The notes below the pieces were generated by a model, which was not told the origin of the DNA, made no database searches, and saw only the letters and a list, made by a program, of their open reading frames with translations. Shown here in pieces: positions 5,851 to 10,810 of a stretch of 10,936 nt of DNA. This DNA is from Baffinella frigidus (Eukaryota > Cryptophyceae > Cryptomonadales > Baffinellaceae), in NCBI GenBank assembly GCA_026770585.1, contig MU646332.1, forward strand, positions 1,023,517 through 1,034,452, in the 5' to 3' direction. Both the position numbers and the translations under genes were made by a program. Positions within the stretch are counted from its first letter, which is position 1. Each line of letters starts with the position of its first letter.

Positions 5851-5976
5851 CCACGCCAGAGGGCTCGAGGGAAACCGACACCTTATCCACGTCAGATCTG
5901 ACGTCGTCAACTTAATTATTCAAGGGATTCCCCCCTTAAGCTGTCGAAAGTAGATGTTTCGAGCCCTCTGGCGTGG
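5851..5976. mobile_element. 126-bp element with perfect 18-bp TIRs
   Basis: CCACGCCAGAGGGCTCGA (5851-5868) and its exact complement (5959-5976) bound a 126-bp unit. AAC occurs just outside both ends (5846-5848 and 5977-5979), a possible 3-bp target duplication, offset by two bases on the left. It interrupts TTLL exon 4 copy A. It is non-coding and probably non-autonomous. Confidence 0.85.
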
Positions 5977-6014
5977 AACTGTCCGGTAAAAATCCTGACC
6001 CCACAACCCTGCAG

Positions 6015-6111
6015 GGAGAAGCTGAACGTGCACGAGATGGCGCCGCCGACGTTCATTGTCTCTGCCGGAGATAACTGCCCCGAATACGTCGAGTTCTCTC
6101 GCGTGTGCAAG
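6015..6111 (+). CDS. TTLL protein, exon 4 (intact copy B)
   Basis: The 97-nt exon after CAACCCTGCAG encodes EKLNVHEMAPPTFIVSAGDN, then CPEYVEFSRVCK. The first base completes the Arg codon split by exon 3 (phase 2), giving HCEREKLNVHEMAP. This corresponds to the TTLL segment with an invariant P-x-T-F-x-x before the ATP-grasp core (family pattern PLTFH or PVTFI). The donor TGCAAG followed by GTGCCC is phase 0. Copy B rather than copy A (5791) is chosen because it is uninterrupted and has a donor. Confidence 0.88.
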
Positions 6112-6268
6112 GTGCCCCCAGCCACCCGAAGTTGACAAGATCGGGATGATTACCCTGTAGTAAATTTCACAGGAAGTACACGTCGGAGGTGGGGGGGGGG
6201 GGAAGTAGTCAACTCCTCTCTGAACTGGTTCACCTCGGGTGGCTGGTGGTACACCCCCACCCCCACAG
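6112..6268 (+). mobile_element. Introner-like element forming a TTLL intron
   Basis: The intron starts GTGCCCCCAGCCACCCGAAG. Its complement-like right arm ACCTCGGGTGGCTGGTGGTAC lies at 6232-6252, so the intron start is one TIR of the element. It is followed by ACCCCCACCCCCACAG (AG at 6267-6268), a good C-rich acceptor. The same start, GTACCTCCAGCCACCAGAAG, begins intron 3 of the unrelated carrier gene. The interior shares GTAGTAAATTTCAC with the carrier element. Length as an intron is 157 nt. Confidence 0.7.
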
Positions 6269-6273
6269 GAGAG
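6269..6273 (+). CDS. Candidate 5-nt TTLL microexon (GAGAG)
   Basis: GAGAG lies between the acceptor CCCCACAG and the strong donor GTAAGG. Exon 4 ends in phase 0 and five bases move the phase to 2, exactly what the 8084 or 8162 exon needs, giving VCK-E-S-KAPMKP. It can be read as the last 5 nt of an ancestral longer exon 4 cut off by the intron gain at 6112. This is inference from phases and splice sites only. Confidence 0.4.
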
Positions 6274-6984
6274 GTAAGGTATGCCTATCTGTTTGGGGGG
6301 CAAAAGCGGCTTGAGAAGATCCCATGCACCCTCCCTCCCAGCACAGCACCGCACTCCAGTGCTGGTGGGGGGGGGGTCAGGAAGGACGGATGTGTTTTGC
6401 GGCACAACCCCGCCCCCCCCCTTCCAGCCTGCCGGCGCCAGCCATCACGTTGTTTGCAGCTGGGGCGGCGGAAGACACCCCGCCTGCTGTGTTTGCAGCT
6501 GCGGTCAGGACACGGAACAGAGGCGCTCATCAAGCGAGGCGGGGGCGCCGTCCCCTTCGGAGGGAAACTCTCACTAGTGTCCATGGTGCGGGGCATTTAG
6601 GGTTTCTGGTGAGGGGCATTTAGGGTGTATGGTGCGGGGCATTTAGAGTGTATGGTGCGGGGCCCCCGGTGGTGTGGGCGCTGGTGGTTTCCCGGAGCAA
6701 TTCTTTCTTGCACTGCCCGGTCGCTGCAGCCCAGACCCACCCGCTGATCCACCTCGCGCGCGTGGCTCCAGATCCCCGTTTAGAGCTTAGATTTAGGGGT
6801 TCTGGGTTTCGTGGCGTACGTGTGGGCCGCACACACCAGCTGTTATGGCGGTAGGCACGCCCGCTGGTGTGGCTCCGGAACCCCCGCTGAAGCCGATTCC
6901 CCTGCATCCTCTTAATCCTTTTAATAACTTCTTTTCTGATGTGTACGCGCGTGGTGACCGGAATGACGGTGCGTCGCACGACCA
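6274..6984 (+). other. TTLL intron, no exon recognised
   Basis: This stretch is rich in G and C runs, with a duplicated TTTGCAGCTG motif (about 6452 and 6491) and a 23-bp tandem repeat listed separately. 6775-6840 (GAGCTTAG, TTTAGGGGTT, GTGGGCCGCACA) resembles 10617-10675 at roughly 70%. ORFs here show no family resemblance. Confidence 0.5.
6585..6662. repeat. 23-bp tandem repeat, about 3.4 copies
   Basis: Units start at 6585, 6608, 6631 and 6654 with GGTGCGGGGCATTTAGGGTG (first unit ends TTTCT, second has GGTGAGG). Each full unit contains a telomere-like ATTTAGGG or ATTTAGAG. The fourth unit breaks off after GGTGCGGGGC. Confidence 0.85.
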
Positions 6985-7682
6985 CGGAACGCGCAGGTTC
7001 AGCGGCAGGAAGGGCAAAATGTGTTTTGGGGGAAACGTCTGGCGTATACATTCTTAACAAGGATAATACATTCTTGGCGAGGGATCTCGCGGTAGGCTGA
7101 TGCAGTGTTGACAAAATCTCGCGGTAGGCGCATACTTTGTTAACACGCGGTAGGCGCACACAGTATTGGCGATTCAGCAGGCTATCGAGAAGGGGCGGGC
7201 AACGATCGGAACGCGCAGGTTCAGTGGCAGGGAGGGAAACGTGTGTGTCGGGGGAAACGTCGGGGGAGAACCGTATACATTCTTGACAAGGGATTTCCTC
7301 TTAATCTCATCCAGTATTGACAAGTGGGCGTAACGATTCCTGACGATTCCCGAAAATCTCGCACTAGGCGCATACAGTATTGACGATTCAGCAGGCTATG
7401 GAGAAGTGTACATTCTTAACGGGTACATTCTTAACAATGAGTATACATTCTTGACAAGGGATTTCGCGGTAGGATGATCCGGTATTGACAAGTGGACGAT
7501 TCGGTAGGTTATGGAGAAGGCTCGTTCAGTATTGACAAAACCTCGCGGTAGGCTCATACAGTATTGACGATGCGGATTCGGTAGAGGCTATGGAAAAGGG
7601 GCGGGCTACGATCCGACGCTCGATGAGCAAGGCTCCGACTTCGAAGGGGTTTTGAATAACCCTCAAGCGATAAGACCTAGGA

Positions 7683-7706
7683 CCCTACGGTGAGCAATCC
7701 GTAGGG
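7683..7706. repeat. 8-bp hairpin
   Basis: CCCTACGG (7683-7690) and CCGTAGGG (7699-7706) form a perfect stem with an 8-nt loop. It immediately precedes the 100-bp tandem pair, whose units also carry CCTACGG. Confidence 0.7.
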
Positions 7707-7710
7707 ACAA

Positions 7711-7896
7711 AGGGGGGGTTCCTACGGATAAGGTAACGGAACGGTGGCCCGATTTGGGCCGAAAACCCCTTCGTAGCCCGCTGTGTGGTATTGACAAGTG
7801 GATGGGGCGTAGGGGGGGTTCCTACGGATAAGGTAACGGAAAGGTGGCCCGATTTGGGCCGAAACCCCCTGCGTAGCCCGCTGTGTGGTATTGACA
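7711..7896. repeat. 100-bp tandem duplication, two copies
   Basis: Units at 7711-7796 and 7811-7896 are offset by exactly 100 bp and differ at only a few positions. Each contains a GGCCCGATTTGGGCC hairpin and ends CGCTGTGTGGTATTGACA, linking it to the surrounding TATTGACA array. The similarity indicates a recent event within the older degenerate array. Confidence 0.9.
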
Positions 7897-8083
7897 CGTA
7901 GACGATTCGGCAGGCTGTGGAGAAGGGGTGGGCAACGATCGGGCGTTTCTCGGGGGAAACGTCTGGGGAGAACCGTATACATTCTTGGCAAGGGATTTCG
8001 CGGTAGGATCATACCGTTTTGACAAAGTGGGCGATTCGGTAGGCTATGGAGAAGGGGCGGGCAACGATCGGGCGGTCGATCAG

Positions 8084-8133
8084 CAAGGCTCCGATGAAGC
8101 CCAACGGCCCTGCCGACGCTGACGCCGCCTCGG
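8084..8133 (+). CDS. TTLL candidate exon D1 (KAPMKPNGPADADAAS)
   Basis: The 50-nt exon has acceptor TCGATCAG (start phase 2) and donor CCTCGG followed by GTACTC (end phase 1). It encodes a Pro/Ala/Asp-rich linker. Its end phase matches the start of exon E at 8688, giving DADAAS-A-ASTDEQ. It is repeated 78 bp downstream as D2. All differences between D1 and D2 (five within the exon, plus one flanking codon on each side) are synonymous third-position changes, strong evidence for coding. An alternative start is the TAG acceptor at 8040-8042 (phase 0, reading AMEKGRATIGRSIS), which would join exon 4 directly. The link to the TTLL transcript is inferred from strand and phases. Confidence 0.6.
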
Positions 8134-8161
8134 GTACTCAGCCCACCTCTCTCTCGATTAG

Positions 8162-8211
8162 CAAGGCCCCGATGAAGCCCAACGGGCCTGCTGACGCCGA
8201 CGCCGCCTCTG
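8162..8211 (+). CDS. TTLL candidate exon D2 (tandem twin of D1)
   Basis: Same 50-nt length, same amino acids and same phases as D1, with acceptor TCGATTAG and donor CCTCTG followed by GTACGC. Splicing D1 to D2 would break the frame, so they could work as mutually exclusive exons. Alternatively the 78-nt period (26 codons) is read through without splicing, since the intervening GTQPTSLSIS frame is open. A degenerate third copy of the tail (NADAVAASGTLPTS) lies at about 8309-8352. Confidence 0.58.
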
Positions 8212-8308
8212 GTACGCATTCATTCCCTTCAGGACCAAATAATGCAGGAAATGCTGGGCATATAGTCATATTAATACTCCCCTTCCCCTCTCCCCCCCCC
8301 ACTGCTTT

Positions 8309-8352
8309 TGCACAACGCTGACGCTGTCGCCGCCTCGGGTACCCTGCCCACC
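8309..8352 (+). pseudogene. Degenerate third copy of exon D tail
   Basis: CACAACGCTGACGCTGTCGC and the following CGCCTCGGGTACCCTGCCCA encode NADAVAASGTLP and match the D1 end (ADADAASGTQP) including the G-GTAC donor. The 5' part of the exon is missing. A further vestige (CCCACTGCGTCCGCACAACG, 8478-8497) follows the CT-rich tract, so the microsatellite lies between two copies. Confidence 0.6.
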
Positions 8353-8471
8353 TCTCGCTCTCTCGCTCGCTCGCTCTCCCTCGCTCTCTCTCGTTCTCTC
8401 TCTCCTTCTCGCTGTCTCTCTCTATCGCTATCTCTCTCGCTCGCTCGCGCGCGCTCTCTCTTTCTCTCTCG
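8352..8471. repeat. CT-rich microsatellite (CTCTCG/CTCGCT)
   Basis: About 120 bp of almost pure C/T with G every few bases, built from CTCTCG, CTCGCT and CTCTCT units. It continues the CCCACCTCTCTCTCG run that follows exon D1, suggesting it expanded from that intronic pyrimidine tract. The charged Arg/Glu ORFs on the minus strand are artefacts of it. Confidence 0.92.
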
Positions 8472-8563
8472 TTCCACCCCACTGCGTCCGCACAACGCCG
8501 CTCATGATCCCAGAACGTGAGCATTTCTCACGGCTTTTCACACCTGATACCCTCAACACTAAA

Positions 8564-8680
8564 TCCCAAACCCCAAACCCCAAACCCCAAACCCCAAACC
8601 CCAAACCCCAAACCCCAAACCCCAAACCCCAAATCCTAAACGCTAAACCCCAAACACGAAACACTAAACACTAAACCCCT
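8564..8680. repeat. Telomere-like (CCCCAAA)n tract
   Basis: About nine perfect CCCCAAA heptamers are flanked by degenerate CTAAATC, CCTAAAC and ACACTAAA units, resembling plant-type CCCTAAA telomere repeats with T to C changes. The tract ends 7 bp before the exon E acceptor CCGGCAG. Similar CCCAAAA-rich runs precede the acceptors at 5790 and 6014, so in this gene such tracts may replace a classical polypyrimidine tract. Confidence 0.9.
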
Positions 8681-8687
8681 CCGGCAG

Positions 8688-8827
8688 CGGCGAGCACGGA
8701 CGAGCAGTCAGAAGTCTCAGAAGCGCAAGAGTCGCCGTCGAAGAGCAAAGGCGACATCCCAGCGTCGCCGCAGAAGGACACTCCTGCCAAGGGCGCCGCG
8801 GGGCAGCTGCCACGGAAGCCGACTAAG
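8688..8827 (+). CDS. TTLL candidate exon E (acidic/basic linker)
   Basis: The 140-nt exon has acceptor CTCCGGCAG (phase 1) and donor CCGACTAAG followed by GTAGAA (phase 0). It encodes ASTDEQSEVSEAQESPSKSK, then GDIPASPQKDTPAKGAAGQLPRKPTK: a hydrophilic, Ser/Pro/Lys/Glu-rich, probably disordered linker with protein-like composition and GC-rich third positions. The end phase matches exon 10127. The microexon, D and E together add 195 nt (65 codons), so they form an in-frame cassette between exon 4 and the ATP-grasp exon. No homologue is recognised. Confidence 0.62.
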
Positions 8828-9098
8828 GTAGAAACCGCAACCGACTACGGTAGAAATATAAACCTACTGAGGTAAAAGAAACGTAAACCGACCAAGGTAG
8901 AAACAGAAACCCACTACGGTAGAAATATTAACCTACTAAGGTAAAAGAAACGTAAACCGACCAAGGTAGAAACAGAAACCGGCTACGGTAGAAACAAAAA
9001 ACGACCGACTACGGTAGAAAAAGCAACCGACTACGGTAGAACAATCAACTGACTGCGGTAGAAAGAAACAGAAACCTACTACGGTAACAACAGAAACC
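8816..9098 (+). repeat. Array of exon-E-end / 5' splice-site units (AAGGTAGAAAC)
   Basis: The junction ACCGACTAAG-GTAGAAACAG is repeated about a dozen times, degenerately, with ~20-bp spacing and a ~69-bp higher-order period (GGTAAAAGAA at 8871 and 8940). Many units keep AAG-GTAGAA or ACG-GTAGAA, so the array is a run of potential 5' splice sites downstream of the real one. Confidence 0.85.
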
Positions 9099-9114
9099 GG
9101 GCGGGGCGAGGGGG

Positions 9115-9150
9115 GGGCTGGCGCGGAAGCCGACTAAGGTCTAGCTCTAC
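9115..9150 (+). repeat. Copy of exon E end
   Basis: GCGCGGAAGCCGACTAAGGT (9121-9140) repeats the last codons of exon E (RKPTK) and its donor GT, then diverges into CTAGCTC. It precedes a pyrimidine-rich run and a good acceptor CCCTACAG at 9183. Confidence 0.7.
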
Positions 9151-9183
9151 TCCAATCCCTTCCTCCCGCCCCGCTCCCTACAG

Positions 9184-9228
9184 TCATGGAACCCTCCGGG
9201 GTCCAGCGCAACTCCTAGCGCTGCCTCG
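9184..9228 (+). other. Possible 45-nt cassette exon
   Basis: A strong acceptor (pyrimidine-rich CCGCTCCCTACAG) is followed by 45 nt open in phase 0 (SWNPPGSSATPSAAS) and then GTTTTA. Phase 0 at both ends would fit between exon E and exon 10127. There is no homology or duplicate to test it, and the donor is weak. Confidence 0.25.
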
Positions 9229-9308
9229 GTTTTATTCTGGCTCGTCCTTGAGGCGTGATATTCGCCCTTTTGTACTGGATTTCTGCTCGTAGATAGATAC
9301 GTTTAGTT

Positions 9309-9395
9309 GGCGCGGAAACCGACCAAGGTAGAAACAGAACCCGGCCAAGGTAGAAACAGAAACCTGAGGTAGAAACAGAAACCGACTAAGGGTAG
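9309..9395 (+). repeat. Second exon-E-end / 5' splice-site array
   Basis: GGCGCGGAAACCGACCAAGG, then TAGAAACAGAACC, and three further GGTAGAAACAG units repeat the exon E end and donor about 480 bp downstream of the first array. Confidence 0.75.
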
Positions 9396-9467
9396 TGGCT
9401 GTCTCTGGGGGTGGTTTGGGGTCGCTGCTGGAGGGGTTAAGTTGCCCTTGTGTACGGGTTCAGGAGG

Positions 9468-9502
9468 TAGGGGGGTAGGGGGGTAGGGGGGTAGGGGGGT
9501 AG
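9468..9502. repeat. (TAGGGGGG)n, period 8
   Basis: TAGGGGGG units begin at 9468, 9476, 9484 and 9492, with a fifth start at 9500. Four to five G6 runs in close spacing make this a strong G-quadruplex candidate on the plus (sense) strand of the TTLL intron. Confidence 0.9.
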
Positions 9503-9696
9503 AGTATAGGGTGTGGGGTGTATTGTTTATTAGGTCGGGGTTCAGGAGCTGGGGGGTTGGGTCTGGTATCTTGACTGGCTGCCCTTGAGAGGGGGAGAGA
9601 TGAGAGGATTCCTTGGAACGATGGGTAGTGATTCGTATGGCGGTACTTGATCCTTGCAATTCCCTGGAGCATAGCTTGGCGATTCTGGAGGAGGGA

Positions 9697-9877
9697 CCAC
9701 TCGAGAATGCAAGAGGGGCCTGTTTACATGTGGGGTTGTAAATATGTGTACCAGGATAGGGTGTTCCAACCTCGCGACTGGCCTAATTTGGGTTGGAATG
9801 GCTCCAAAGGCAGTGAAAGCTACTACATAAAGGCTACATTTCGGTTTTGAACAGGCCCCACTAGCATTGTCGTGTGG
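9697..9877. mobile_element. ~181-bp MITE-like element with 28-bp TIRs
   Basis: The left TIR (9697-9724, CCACTCGAGAATGC then AAGAGGGGCCTGTT) matches the inverted right end (9850-9877) at 24 of 28 positions. The interior is AT-richer than its surroundings and non-coding. No clear target duplication was found. Confidence 0.75.
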
Positions 9878-9880
9878 AAA

Positions 9881-10014
9881 GTCTAGCTGTGCCTCAGTTA
9901 ATCTGGGCGCCTCGTTAAATACATCTAGATGCACTTTGTACCGGCGCATGTGTACGGAGTCACGGGCTAAATGTATGTGATGAGGAGCCCAGCGTAACTG
10001 AGGCAGAGCTAGGA
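9881..10014. mobile_element. ~134-bp MITE-like element with ~45-bp TIRs
   Basis: TCTAGCTGTGCCTCAGTTA at 9882-9900 and the sequence up to about 9929 pair with the inverted segment ending AGCTAGGA at 10014, roughly 80% by eye, including GCCTCAGTTA, CTGGGC and CCTC blocks. It directly follows the previous element. The flanks share only AG, so the target duplication is uncertain. Confidence 0.78.
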
Positions 10015-10027
10015 AGTGGCCACGCAG

Positions 10028-10126
10028 TTGACTTTTCTGGGGATGTTGACTTTCCCACAGTTGACTTTTCAGGGGATGTTGACTTTCCGGTAGTTGACTT
10101 ATCTGGGGATGTTGACTTTCGCGCAG
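10028..10126 (+). repeat. Three 33-bp units, each ending in a 3' splice-site YAG
   Basis: Units 10028-10060, 10061-10093 and 10094-10126 begin TTGACTT-TC-GGGGATG, continue TTGACTTTC, and end CCACAG, CGGTAG and CGCAG. A CAG also precedes the first unit (10025-10027). The last CAG is the acceptor of the TTLL exon. The period is a multiple of three; use of the TAG at 10093 would add LTYLGMLTFAQ in frame, while earlier sites would bring in that TAG as a stop codon. Confidence 0.9.
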
Positions 10127-10285
10127 ATGTCGCGCGGAGACGCGATCACAAACTCGACAACCGCGGGCGAAAAGAACATCTGGATCATCAAACCTACGAA
10201 CAACAACCGCGGGAACGGCATCCGCGTCTTCAAGGGCTTCAATGCTATCGAGGAGTACGTCCGGAAAAAGGCCGTCGGCTCTCAG
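10127..10285 (+). CDS. TTLL protein, ATP-grasp exon
   Basis: The 53-codon exon contains EKNIWIIKPTNNNRGNGIRV, then FKGFNAIEEYVRKKAVGSQ. The W-I-x-K-P segment provides the ATP-binding lysine and NRGNGI the glycine-rich loop of the TTL ATP-grasp fold. The next family segment (a W-x-x-Q-K-Y-I-like strand) is not in the window. The frame is open upstream to 10094. The end is placed at GGCTCTCAG followed by GCACTT, a GC-type donor, because the reading beyond it (ALLTTDCLT) no longer resembles TTLL. Alternatively the exon ends at a later GT (10339), with an unrelated tail. The gene continues past the right edge. Confidence 0.88.
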
Positions 10286-10423
10286 GCACTTTTGACCACC
10301 GATTGTTTGACCATTCGGCCTATTGCTGTCAGCTCGAAGGTGGGCGTGAAGCTGCTCGACGTGTTTGAAGTGCCGTGGTTTAGCGCGTAGGTGTAGGGGT
10401 TTCGGGGCTCAGTCCTGGCTTGA

Positions 10424-10491
10424 CGTCTTCAAGGGCCTCAATGCTATCGAGGAGTACGTCCGGAAAAAGGCCGTCGGCTCCCAGGCACTTT
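10424..10491 (+). pseudogene. Partial duplicate of the TTLL ATP-grasp exon end
   Basis: The 68 bp are identical to 10225-10292 except at two positions. They cover VFKGLNAIEEYVRKKAVGSQ and the same CAG-GCACTT junction. The acceptor and the ATP-binding lysine are not included. The duplication is an exon-end plus 5' splice-site segment, the same kind as the exon E arrays. Confidence 0.93.
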
Positions 10492-10695
10492 GAGGGTTTA
10501 GAGTTCAGGATTGAGGTTTGATGGTTTAGGGCGTTTTTTCCCCTGCTGAACCCGCTCGGCAACTGCGGGTGCCATTCCCATCTTGACGTGTTCGCCGTAT
10601 TTGACGTGCCGTGCTTCAGAGCTTAGGTGTCGGGGTTTGAGGGTCCGTGGCTTGACGTGTGGACCGCACATAACAGCCGCGTGGCATTCCGCCCT
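10492..10695 (+). other. TTLL intron, no exon recognised
   Basis: It contains diverged copies of the sequence following the ATP-grasp exon. GACGTGTTCGCCGTATTTGA and GTGCCGTGCTTCAGAGCTTAG resemble 10357-10390 (GACGTGTTTGAAGTGCCGTG, then GTTTAGCGCGTAG), so the duplicated unit probably extended beyond the exon end. No new coding segment was found. Confidence 0.55.
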
Positions 10696-10810
10696 GGAGG
10701 CAACTTATGGGCAAATTGATGGTTTCCTCTGTCAATTCCCATACAAATTCACTCGGAATCCGAGTGCATTTGTGGGAGATTGACTTGAGATCTGCCCCTG
10801 GGTTGCCTCC
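10696..10810. mobile_element. 115-bp foldback element
   Basis: Outer arms GGAGGCAAC (10696-10704) and GTTGCCTCC (10802-10810) are perfect complements. An inner hairpin at 10731-10784 pairs GTCAAT, CCCATACAAAT and CACTCGG with CCGAGTG, ATTTGTGGG and ATTGAC around a 3-nt loop. CATTC occurs near both ends (10685-10689, 10812-10816) but is not flush with them. It is non-coding. Confidence 0.75.

Larger units (their letters stand above)
6985..8080. repeat. Degenerate complex repeat array upstream of TTLL exon D
   Basis: The array is built from shuffled blocks. These include GTATACATTCTTGACAAGGG (about six forms), TCTCGCGGTAGGCGCATAC, CAGTATTGACAAGTGG, GGAACGCGCAGGTTCAG (6988 and 7208), GGGGGAAACGTC, and GATTCGGTAGGCTATGGAGA followed by AGGGGCGGGCAACGATCGG (seen near 7170, 7383, 7495, 7575, 7906 and 8032). 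The last block is the sequence leading directly into exon D at 8084, and a copy at 7575-7640 even includes GAGCAAGGCTCCGA. ORFs here are by-products of repetition. Confidence 0.8.

Noticed and set aside
6281-6623. Overlapping plus and minus ORFs near 6300-6600
   Set aside because: Low-complexity Pro/Gly-rich frames from C and G runs on both strands, with no splice-phase or family support.
6985-8080. CRISPR-like array
   Set aside because: Repeats are degenerate, of several kinds and unevenly spaced, and there are no uniform repeats with unique spacers or cas genes; the setting is a eukaryotic intron.
7700-8219. 165-codon minus-strand ORF and TATTGACA motifs resembling bacterial -35 boxes
   Set aside because: The ORF follows the 100-bp tandem and degenerate array. 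The TTGACA matches are repeat modules in a eukaryotic intron, not promoters.
8138-8524. Arg/Glu-rich minus-strand ORFs
   Set aside because: They are translation of the CT-rich microsatellite and of the antisense of exon D; no independent support.
8564-8680. True chromosome end
   Set aside because: Coding exons and more than 2 kb of sequence follow on the other side, and the units are CCCCAAA with degenerate edges, so it is interstitial.
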